Below, in pieces: positions 16,499 to 21,121 of a stretch of 22,356 nt of DNA (its first letter is position 1; each line of letters starts with the position of its first letter). The stretch lies in the IMG/VR virus record IMGVR_UViG_3300030105_002944, positions 1 to 22,356 of that record; one strand, given 5' to 3'. The stretch comes from a virus. Under the pieces are notes generated by a model that was not told the DNA's origin, made no database searches, and was given only the letters and a program-made list of their open reading frames with translations. Made by a program: the position numbers and the translations under genes.

Positions 16499-16722
16499 TT
16501 TGTCCTCATTGTAAAGGTAATGGTTATCTCAGGCTATGTTTTGAAACAGAGAAAGCTATAGAACAATGTTGGGTATGTGACTCTAAAGGGGAAGCCAATG
16601 AGACTAAACATTTTAGTCAAACATGGCAAGATGGAGATGATAACGAAAGTTTTCGCACTATCTATTATGGTCCTTTACTGGATCCAGATGGATTTAAAAA
16701 CTATAGGATAGAAAAAGAATGA
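16495..16722 (+). CDS. Small DnaJ-type zinc-knuckle protein
   Basis: 75 residues from the ATG at 16495, preceded by AGGGAG and overlapping the helicase stop. A GTG nine bases upstream is less likely. The N-terminus holds two half-sites, CPHCKGNGY (about 3-11) and CWVCDSKGE (about 25-33). The first fits the DnaJ-type CxxCxGxG pattern, the second is a looser copy (CxxCxSKG); together they could bind one zinc ion. No J-domain is present. The acidic C-terminal half (DGDDNES, then YGPLLDPDGF) is unassigned. It may be an adaptor for the SNF2-like enzyme or a chaperone-like factor; both are guesses. Confidence 0.7.
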   Translation: MICPHCKGNGYLRLCFETEKAIEQCWVCDSKGEANETKHFSQTWQDGDDNESFRTIYYGPLLDPDGFKNYRIEKE

Positions 16723-16934
16723 TTAAAGTATTTTTATTAGTTTTAATGATGCATGCTCCAAATATGCCTACTGTAAAGTATCAAGCCTATGTCTTACCTA
16801 CTTTAGAAGAGTGTGAGAACGCCAGAATTGTAAGAGAAAACCTTGCACATCATATGGCAAAACAACGAGGTATTGATGTAATATGGATAAAAAGTGCTTG
16901 TATAGAGATGGATGTGTTTACTCAGGAAATTTAA
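16719..16934 (+). CDS. Small exported or membrane-anchored protein
   Basis: 71 residues, ATG overlapping the previous stop as ATGA. A short hydrophobic N-terminus (MIKVFLLVLMM) could be a signal peptide or anchor, followed by a soluble domain with LEECENARIVRENLAHHMA and two cysteines (about positions 30 and 60) that could form a disulfide outside the cytoplasm. I recall small phage proteins of this layout (hydrophobic start, then EECxxAR) without known function. It ends the SNF2-like helicase unit, and a new promoter follows at once. Confidence 0.6.
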   Translation: MIKVFLLVLMMHAPNMPTVKYQAYVLPTLEECENARIVRENLAHHMAKQRGIDVIWIKSACIEMDVFTQEI

Positions 16935-16936
16935 TA

Positions 16937-16965
16937 TTGTTTATTGCTTAAAATATAGGTATAAT
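16937..16965 (+). promoter_or_regulatory. Sigma70-like promoter
   Basis: TTGTTT (16937-16942), a 17-nt spacer and a consensus TATAAT (16960-16965) lie in the intergenic gap. Transcription should start near 16972, about 20 nt before the ATG at 16994, whose ribosome-binding site is GAAGGCGAGG. It is the best-formed host-type promoter in the window and would transcribe just one small gene before convergent genes are met. Confidence 0.65.
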
Positions 16966-16993
16966 TCGCTAAAATATTAAAGAAGGCGAGGTT

Positions 16994-17191
16994 ATGTTAT
17001 TACCTAATAGTCCTGTACGAAAAATATATGAATGCCACAATTGTGGTGATGTGTCTGTTCATTTTTACGATCCTAAACACAATAAGGTTTTTTCTAAAGA
17101 AGAGTGGAGTAATGTTTTAGTAGAGGGAAAAGAGGCTTTACGTAAAATTATAAAGCCCCTCACAGAAGATCCTAAGTTTTTTACTGATTAA
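16994..17191 (+). CDS. Small protein with one CxxC knuckle
   Basis: 65 residues with a good ribosome-binding site and its own strong promoter. YECHNCGDVSVHFYD (about 12-26) has one CxxC pair, half of a zinc ribbon; no second pair exists, so it may bind metal as a dimer or with the nearby His. The C-terminal half is amphipathic and charged. I recognise no family. A single strongly promoted small gene in a phage accessory region could be an early host-takeover factor, which is inference. Its 3' end overlaps the convergent minus-strand gene by 4 nt. Confidence 0.6.
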   Translation: MLLPNSPVRKIYECHNCGDVSVHFYDPKHNKVFSKEEWSNVLVEGKEALRKIIKPLTEDPKFFTD

Positions 17192-17394
17192 ATGTCATTC
17201 TTGCTCCATGACTCTAACCAATCAAGACTTCTTGCGCTTTCACAAAAGTAATCTGAATCTTTATTATTATAATTTTTCACTGCCTCCTCAATAGAAGGCG
17301 CTGCTATTAAGTCCCATGTGCGTCTATACCATCCTGGAATCTTTGGTTTTTTCTTTGCGTAAATAACAAAAGTTTTACTTCTTACTTCGTTCAT
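17188..17394 (-). CDS. Hypothetical small protein, last of R2 operon
   Basis: 68 residues from the ATG at 17394 with GGGGAGA seven bases upstream; a TTG one codon earlier is less likely. The N-terminus is basic (SKTFVIYAKKKPKIPGWYRR), then WDLIAAPSIEEAVKNYN and an acidic, Trp-containing end. The pattern of a strand followed by 'APSIEEAVKNY' looks like a small alpha/beta fold of the kind used to handle queries such as signal or amino-acid binding, but no family is certain. It overlaps the 35-residue membrane peptide by 20 nt. Confidence 0.55.
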   Translation of the reverse strand: MNEVRSKTFVIYAKKKPKIPGWYRRTWDLIAAPSIEEAVKNYNNKDSDYFCESARSLDWLESWSKNDI

Positions 17395-17482
17395 CAATCA
17401 TTCTCCCCATTACATAAACCATAAATCCAATACCTATTAGGACTAAGAGTATTAGCCCTAGTAAAATGTTTGTTACCACCAT
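17375..17482 (-). CDS. 35-residue single-pass membrane peptide
   Basis: A short frame, ATG at 17482 to TAA at 17375. After MVVTN comes a long hydrophobic stretch (ILLGLILLVLIGIGFMVYVM) and a charged tail (GRMIDERSKK), a clear positive-inside single membrane segment. It overlaps the upstream gene by 10 nt and the downstream gene by 20 nt, consistent with the coupled style of this operon. The ribosome-binding site is weak, so translation would rely on coupling. Similar tiny membrane peptides in phages include lysis or superinfection factors; no specific role is claimed. Confidence 0.5.
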   Translation of the reverse strand: MVVTNILLGLILLVLIGIGFMVYVMGRMIDERSKK

Positions 17483-17622
17483 GATGCTGCTTTTTCTAAA
17501 AGTTTTTCTAACTGCATAGGCCTCGATAACTTTGTTTTCTTACATAATTGGTCGAGTAGTTTCCTTGTTCTCATTGTTATTTGTTGAGGACAATGAGTTG
17601 ATGGTTGTTTTTTCTTTTTCAT
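17473..17622 (-). CDS. 49-residue ribbon-helix-helix candidate
   Basis: Start ATG at 17622 with AAAGGA eight bases upstream, overlapping the previous stop as ATGA; stop TAA at 17473. After a basic arm (MKKKKQPS) the segment ITMRTRKLLDQLCKKTKL fits a short strand then a helix, followed by SRPMQLEKLLEKAA as a second helix. That is the spacing of Arc/CopG-type ribbon-helix-helix DNA-binding proteins, which act as dimers on palindromic operators. The fold call is made by eye. If right, it is a candidate regulator of the operons headed by R1-R3. The gene is flanked by overlapping neighbours on both sides. Confidence 0.55.
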   Translation of the reverse strand: MKKKKQPSTHCPQQITMRTRKLLDQLCKKTKLSRPMQLEKLLEKAASWW

Positions 17623-17801
17623 TTTTTTTCCTTTGGTTGTAGTTTTTTTAATTGATCACGTAACTCAAAAATTTTTAATATTGAATTGTGATGCATTTGA
17701 TTTAATTCATCATTGGTTCTTTTTAATATGTCATTACTTGTCATTATATTTTCCTTCTCCTTTAATAAATCTTTATATAATATTCTATAATCTTTAGGCA
17801 T
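17619..17801 (-). CDS. Small coiled-coil protein
   Basis: 60 residues from the ATG at 17801, which overlaps the previous stop as TAATG. Nine codons upstream in the same frame there is another ATG, but it would lie inside the previous gene. An internal ATG at 17744 has a good AAAGGAGAAGG before it and could give a 41-residue form. The sequence is almost all charged helix (YKDLLKEKENIMTSNDIL, then FELRDQLKKLQPKEKK). No family is recognised. Confidence 0.5.
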   Translation of the reverse strand: MPKDYRILYKDLLKEKENIMTSNDILKRTNDELNQMHHNSILKIFELRDQLKKLQPKEKK

Positions 17802-18001
17802 TAATTGGAACAAGTTGAACGGCCGCATGTTGAGCGACCATTTCTTTTTACTCCTATGTTCCTGTCATAATGTTTCCAGCCAATAATACCTTCCTCCGCA
17901 TCTTCATGATGTATTTCTAAAAGCAAACCAAACCTGGTCTGCTTACAAAACAACCATAAAAATAAATCCGCTAAATAATTAAAAATAAATCGATTTCTCA
18001 T
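17801..18001 (-). CDS. Small membrane-associated protein with Cys-rich tail
   Basis: 66 residues, ATG overlapping the previous stop as ATGA. The hydrophobic N-terminus (FIFNYLADLFLWLFC) could sit in the membrane, then comes EIHHEDAEEGIIGWKHYDR. The end NGRSTCGRSTCSN is a tandem duplication of GRSTC, visible in the DNA as two imperfect 15-nt units near 17808-17838. Three cysteines, one in the membrane segment and two in the tail, are uncommon for such a short protein. Function unknown. Confidence 0.5.
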   Translation of the reverse strand: MRNRFIFNYLADLFLWLFCKQTRFGLLLEIHHEDAEEGIIGWKHYDRNIGVKRNGRSTCGRSTCSN

Positions 18002-18216
18002 CCTGCTCTCCTATCTCCTTTATTAAATCGTACAAGAGAGTAACCTAATCGTCTCATCCCTTGCTCTGCACATTCATGTGAAAACTCTTTTGCACATTTT
18101 GTGCTGCAAAAATACTCTACTATTGCCACAGAAAAACCAGCACTAGACCGCTTAAAATCTTCATGGCAGTTAACACATTTTTTTACTTTAGGGGGCTCTA
18201 TGTTCCACACGTTCAT
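17998..18216 (-). CDS. Small zinc-finger protein
   Basis: 72 residues, with ATGA overlaps on both sides. CVNC (14-17), then YFCSTKCAKEF (about 35-45) and HEC (47-49) give five cysteines and a histidine in a spacing like treble-clef or MYM/TRASH-type zinc fingers (CxxC ... CxxxC). The C-terminus is basic (RFNKGDRRAG). It could bind nucleic acid or partner proteins. It lies in a chain of overlapping small genes downstream of R2. The zinc-binding call is firm by pattern; the target is unknown. Confidence 0.6.
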   Translation of the reverse strand: MNVWNIEPPKVKKCVNCHEDFKRSSAGFSVAIVEYFCSTKCAKEFSHECAEQGMRRLGYSLVRFNKGDRRAG

Positions 18217-18467
18217 GCCACATCCTTATTTAGTTTTATTGAGTCAAGAATAGACTTGCCTGCTTTAGTCATGTGATAAGTAATATCTACCCACTTTAAA
18301 AAAAATGTACCCTGACTAATAGAATACACCCATCCTGCATCAGAGGGAGTAGTTGCTACACCACCACCCTCAAACAGAAACTTATATTTAGGATTACCAC
18401 TAACTGAGTTATTCAATCGTTGAACTCCTGTTACTTTTTGATTTTGTATTTTATATATTTTATTCAT
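18213..18467 (-). CDS. Hypothetical small protein
   Basis: 84 residues, preceded by AATAAAGGAGAA, the 12-nt leader found five times here. The sequence looks beta-rich (YKIQNQKVTGVQRL, then YKFLFEGGGVATT, then GWVYSISQGTFFLKW). It ends in a charged helix (SILDSIKLNKDVA). No catalytic motif and no family recognised. It follows a cassette hairpin and opens the tightly overlapped run down to 17188. Confidence 0.55.
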   Translation of the reverse strand: MNKIYKIQNQKVTGVQRLNNSVSGNPKYKFLFEGGGVATTPSDAGWVYSISQGTFFLKWVDITYHMTKAGKSILDSIKLNKDVA

Positions 18468-18471
18468 TTAT

Positions 18472-18483
18472 TTCTCCTTTATT
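18472..18483 (-). repeat. 12-nt ribosome-binding leader repeat, one of five identical copies
   Basis: The minus-strand sequence AATAAAGGAGAA occurs here and at 18774-18785, 19334-19345, 20984-20995 and 21087-21098, each 4 to 6 nt before an ATG. Elsewhere in the window ribosome-binding sites vary, so this identity marks a set of genes with shared leaders, possibly spread by duplication or kept for equal translation. Confidence 0.65.
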
Positions 18484-18487
18484 TAAA

Positions 18488-18507
18488 AAGGCGCTTTATT
18501 GCGCCTT
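18488..18507 (-). terminator. Stop-codon-embedded hairpin, copy 1
   Basis: Arms AAGGCGC and GCGCCTT with a 6-nt loop on the minus strand, followed by TTTTTAAA. The loop carries the TAA stop of the upstream gene, whose last codons (Lys-Ala-Gln) form the first arm. It is either a weak intrinsic terminator/attenuator or an mRNA stability/processing element, because co-directional genes continue downstream. Confidence 0.55.
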
Positions 18508-18768
18508 AAATATATAGTCAGTTTTATAACCTTTAGGTTTATTAAATAATTCTTTTACCTGCTCTATAACTTTATTTTTATCAGTCCAAGACTCATAAAA
18601 AATATGGTTTGTAGGAATATATTTTATTTTAAAAACAAATTTAAAATCATTTGCAATTTTAATCATTCCATTATTAAAAACCCAAGAATTGTGTTTAGGC
18701 TTAACTTTTATAATCCCGTAATTATTAATATTATCTTTAAAAGTTTTTAATTTATTCCAATTACTCAT
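18496..18768 (-). CDS. Hypothetical small protein ending in KAQ
   Basis: 90 residues, Lys- and Asn-rich, preceded by the AATAAAGGAGAA leader. It looks like a small alpha/beta protein (GIIKVKPKHNSWVFNNG, then FKFVFKIKYIP, then a helix NKVIEQVKELF). No family is recognised. Its final codons are part of the hairpin stem. It is preceded by a second hairpin of the same type, so it forms a complete 'leader-gene-hairpin' cassette. Confidence 0.55.
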   Translation of the reverse strand: MSNWNKLKTFKDNINNYGIIKVKPKHNSWVFNNGMIKIANDFKFVFKIKYIPTNHIFYESWTDKNKVIEQVKELFNKPKGYKTDYIFKAQ

Positions 18769-18789
18769 TTTATTTCTCCTTTATTTTAA

Positions 18790-18809
18790 AAGGCGCTTTA
18801 TTGCGCCTT
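18790..18809 (-). terminator. Stop-codon-embedded hairpin, copy 2
   Basis: The same AAGGCGC / GCGCCTT stem and loop as at 18488-18507, again holding the TAA stop of the upstream gene (Lys-Ala-Gln end), with TTTTAAAA on its 3' side on the minus strand and then the 12-nt leader of the next gene. Confidence 0.55.
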
Positions 18810-19328
18810 AATTAATTTATCGTTTTCTCCCCATTCGTTGTCTACCCTAAAGTAAAGAACAAAAAGACTATAACTTGCATCGTTATGACCTTTTAAAGTG
18901 CACCATGCAGGAGACTCTACATTCAATTCTTTTAAACCAAATGCATTTAAAATACGGCTTCTGCCTCCACCATTATTATGAGGCAAGAATTTCTTTCCAC
19001 CAAAATTAACTTTTTCATCATCATGTAAAAGCCACACAGATTTTTTGTTACCAGTAAACTGATCAGTAACAAGAATTTCTTTTGCTTTAATACGACGGTC
19101 ATTAAGATATAAACCAACAAAAGAATGCAGTCCTTCATTACGACAAAGATCTTCTTTTGCGCGATCTAATTGAGAAGTTTCTCCTTGAGCCCACTGCGAT
19201 AAATATCCGTCAGTATCACAACGATCAAAACTATCACGTGCTCTTTGAGAAGCATCAGATGATGATTGATTAAATTCGTTTGCTTTAGCATTCCAATCTT
19301 TTTTAGTCATTTCATTTCTATTATTCAT
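18798..19328 (-). CDS. Conserved phage protein of unknown function
   Basis: 176 residues with the AATAAAGGAGAA leader. The N-terminus KKDWNAKANEFNQSSSDASQ and the stretch SFDRCDTDGYLSQWAQGE (about 33-50) look strongly constrained; I recall similar 'RCDTDG-LSQWA' sequences in phages and plasmids but no function. The middle appears beta-rich (KEILVTDQFTGNKKSVWLL) and the end acidic, finishing in KAQ within a hairpin. It follows the metallopeptidase gene by 12 nt without a hairpin, so the two are probably co-translated and may act together. Confidence 0.65.
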   Translation of the reverse strand: MNNRNEMTKKDWNAKANEFNQSSSDASQRARDSFDRCDTDGYLSQWAQGETSQLDRAKEDLCRNEGLHSFVGLYLNDRRIKAKEILVTDQFTGNKKSVWLLHDDEKVNFGGKKFLPHNNGGGRSRILNAFGLKELNVESPAWCTLKGHNDASYSLFVLYFRVDNEWGENDKLIKAQ

Positions 19329-19340
19329 TTTATTTCTCCT

Positions 19341-19838
19341 TTATTTTTTATGTTGATGAGAGTAAAATGCTCTCACTAAATTTTCTTCTACTTTATTTGC
19401 TTCGATCTCCCAAGGTGCATCCTCGTAAGAAACATCCTGCATCCAAACACCTAATTCTTTTCCTTCCCAACGAACATGTAATCGACCATCAGAAGACCAC
19501 ACTCTTGTTTGTAAACGGTTTTTACAAGATTGTTCAACGTGAGCACACTCATGCGCTAAAGTTCTTAACTGCTGGAAATAAGGTTGATCTTCCGCTAAAA
19601 CAATTTTAAAATCTCTTGTAGAAATAGATCCATTGTTTGTAAGATTACAAGATCCTAAAGTATCTTTTGCAAGAACAGTTTTTCTAATGTGAACTTTGAT
19701 GCTTAAAGTATTTTGTAGTCTTGTAGAAATTTTAAGTTCATTCAAAAAAAACTTAACAGCGTCTTCATAATTATTTTCTACCCAGCTTAATCTTGGTAGA
19801 GAAACATTTACGTTTAATTTTTTATTTCTTTTTTTCAT
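19341..19838 (-). CDS. Putative HExxH zinc metallopeptidase (SprT-like)
   Basis: 165 residues. LAHECAHVEQ (95-104; zinc ligands H96 and H100, catalytic E97) is an HExxH motif, and PWEIEANKVEE (142-152) offers a third ligand (E144 or E146) about 45 residues later, as in small gluzincin or SprT-like peptidases. The N-terminus is basic, and the rest fits a minimal catalytic domain. No signal peptide is seen, so it should be cytoplasmic. Targets could be a host protein, a DNA-protein crosslink or a virion protein. It is the first gene after R2, with GAAAGAAG as ribosome-binding site. Confidence 0.7.
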   Translation of the reverse strand: MKKRNKKLNVNVSLPRLSWVENNYEDAVKFFLNELKISTRLQNTLSIKVHIRKTVLAKDTLGSCNLTNNGSISTRDFKIVLAEDQPYFQQLRTLAHECAHVEQSCKNRLQTRVWSSDGRLHVRWEGKELGVWMQDVSYEDAPWEIEANKVEENLVRAFYSHQHKK

Positions 19839-19879
19839 AATTTCTTCTTTCTGTTTTGTTATCTATTTTATAATGTAAT

Positions 19880-19926
19880 ATTATATTATATACAACAACT
19901 ATCTAATTATTGGCTGAAAACAGCGG
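19880..19926 (-). promoter_or_regulatory. R2: promoter/operator-like element, copy 2 of 3
   Basis: Minus strand: CCGCTGTTTTCAGCC (19912-19926), then AATTAGATA (19900-19908), then TATAAT boxes within the AT block; attatattatataca at 19880-19894 is identical to R1. It overlaps the end of the methyltransferase gene, whose TAG stop is part of AATTAGATA. Its 15-bp site is the most symmetric of the three (GCTG-TTTT-CAGC). It drives the metallopeptidase operon. Confidence 0.5.
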
Positions 19927-20979
19927 TAAATCAGACTCTAATCTTTTCTCTGCTATCTCAATATATTCCTCATTTAACTCACATAAAATAGCATTACGAT
20001 TATGTTTATTAGATACAACAGCCGTTGTTCCCGCTCCGCCAAACGGATCTAAAACTGTGCCTCCTTCAGGACAACCTGCAAGTATACATGGCTCAATTAA
20101 ATCCATCGGGAACGTTGCAAAGTGTGCGCCCTTAAATGGTTTCGTTGTCACCGTCCAAACGGATCGTTTATTTTTCTTTGTGTAATTATTTGTTTTCAGT
20201 CCAGCCATTCTTGTTCTGCCTGGCGTGTTATTAAGTTTAGTGTTATCACGATCTCTATTGGAATTATCATTAGTTATGCAGTCTTCTTTAATAGCCTCAT
20301 GATCATAATAATATTTTGCATTCTTAGTTAACAAGAAAATATATTCATGAGCTTTAGTACATCTATCTCGTACACTCTCAGGCATTGGGTTTGGTTTATG
20401 CCAAATAATATCTTGTCTCAAGTACCATCCATCTTGTTGCAGGGCAAATGCGACGCGCCACGGTATTCCAATTAAATCTTTTGGTTTAATGCCTTCACTG
20501 GGTGCAGGTCTAGTGACACCGTAATCTTTATCTCCTCGTAATGATTGATTTGTTGTGGTTCGTCGTCCGCCAGACGAATAACTATCACCAAGATTAAGCC
20601 ACACGGTTCCATCATCGCGTAACACTCGTCGTATCTCTCTAAAAAGCATCACTAGGTTATGTGCAAATTGTTCGGGAGTGTCTTCTAGTCCTAGCTGGCT
20701 ATCTTTTCTTACAGCATTACATTTAGGACAAATATCTTTGTAAATAGCATCTCCTACTGCATGACCTTTGTCTGCCATTCCTTTGTGACCTGTTGCAGTG
20801 TTAACACTTATTTTAGTTGTTCTCATGTGAGGACAGTCTGGATCACCACCCTCCCATGTACCTGTTCCATAGTCTCGTAAACCCCAATACGGAGGTGATG
20901 TTACAACCGTATTGATACTTTGGTCGTCTAACGTTTTTAACGTGTCAAAATTATTGCCTTTTAATATTTTCGTTGTCAT
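19903..20979 (-). CDS. DNA methyltransferase (N4-cytosine or N6-adenine, SPPY type)
   Basis: 358 residues from the ATG at 20979, chosen because AAAGGAGAA precedes it and a longer reading to 21042 would run through the 24-residue peptide gene. Motif IV is TSPPYWGLRDYG (27-38), and motif I lies near the C-terminus as DPFGGAGTTA (311-320), the permuted order of beta-class methyltransferases. SPPY is typical of N4-cytosine enzymes but also occurs in N6-adenine ones. An insert after motif IV carries C49-x-H51 and CPKC (84-87), a likely zinc knuckle. No restriction gene is adjacent, so it probably protects phage DNA or modifies regulation. It belongs to the R3 operon, third gene after the 24-residue peptide. 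Confidence 0.93.
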   Translation of the reverse strand: MTTKILKGNNFDTLKTLDDQSINTVVTSPPYWGLRDYGTGTWEGGDPDCPHMRTTKISVNTATGHKGMADKGHAVGDAIYKDICPKCNAVRKDSQLGLEDTPEQFAHNLVMLFREIRRVLRDDGTVWLNLGDSYSSGGRRTTTNQSLRGDKDYGVTRPAPSEGIKPKDLIGIPWRVAFALQQDGWYLRQDIIWHKPNPMPESVRDRCTKAHEYIFLLTKNAKYYYDHEAIKEDCITNDNSNRDRDNTKLNNTPGRTRMAGLKTNNYTKKNKRSVWTVTTKPFKGAHFATFPMDLIEPCILAGCPEGGTVLDPFGGAGTTAVVSNKHNRNAILCELNEEYIEIAEKRLESDLPLFSANN

Positions 20980-21005
20980 TCTATTCTCCTTTATTTTATT
21001 ATTTA

Positions 21006-21080
21006 TTATATCCAATGTGGGATATGTACGGCTATTAAACAAGCAAACAAATATAAGATAACCCAGTGTGCTTTAAACAT
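21006..21080 (-). CDS. 24-residue membrane peptide
   Basis: ATG at 21080, TAA at 21006, with AATAAAGGAGAA 6 nt before the ATG, one of five identical leaders. The peptide has a short basic start (MFKAH), a hydrophobic core (WVILYLFACLIAV) and the end HIPHWI, which would suit one membrane pass. It fills the gap between the hairpin after the 367-residue gene and the methyltransferase leader. Size and hydrophobicity allow a regulatory or lysis-related role, but none can be assigned. Confidence 0.55.
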   Translation of the reverse strand: MFKAHWVILYLFACLIAVHIPHWI

Positions 21081-21103
21081 TTTTGTTTCTCCTTTATTTT
21101 AGA

Positions 21104-21121
21104 AGGCGCTTTATTGCGCCT
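21104..21121 (-). terminator. Stop-codon-embedded hairpin, copy 3
   Basis: Stem AGGCGC / GCGCCT with a 6-nt loop holding the TAA stop of the 367-residue gene, which ends Glu-Ala-Gln. It is followed by TTCTAAAATAAAGGAG, weaker in U than the other two copies, and leads into the 24-residue peptide. An attenuator or RNA-stability role is more likely than full termination. Confidence 0.5.

Noticed and set aside
17188-17622. Toxin-antitoxin pair (ribbon-helix-helix plus small neighbour)
   Set aside because: No toxin fold is recognisable in the neighbours, and the overlap pattern is shared by the whole operon.
18472-21098. Short identical repeats considered as a CRISPR array or iterons
   Set aside because: The 12-nt copies are irregularly spaced and each lies just before an ATG with a ribosome-binding core, so they are translation leaders.
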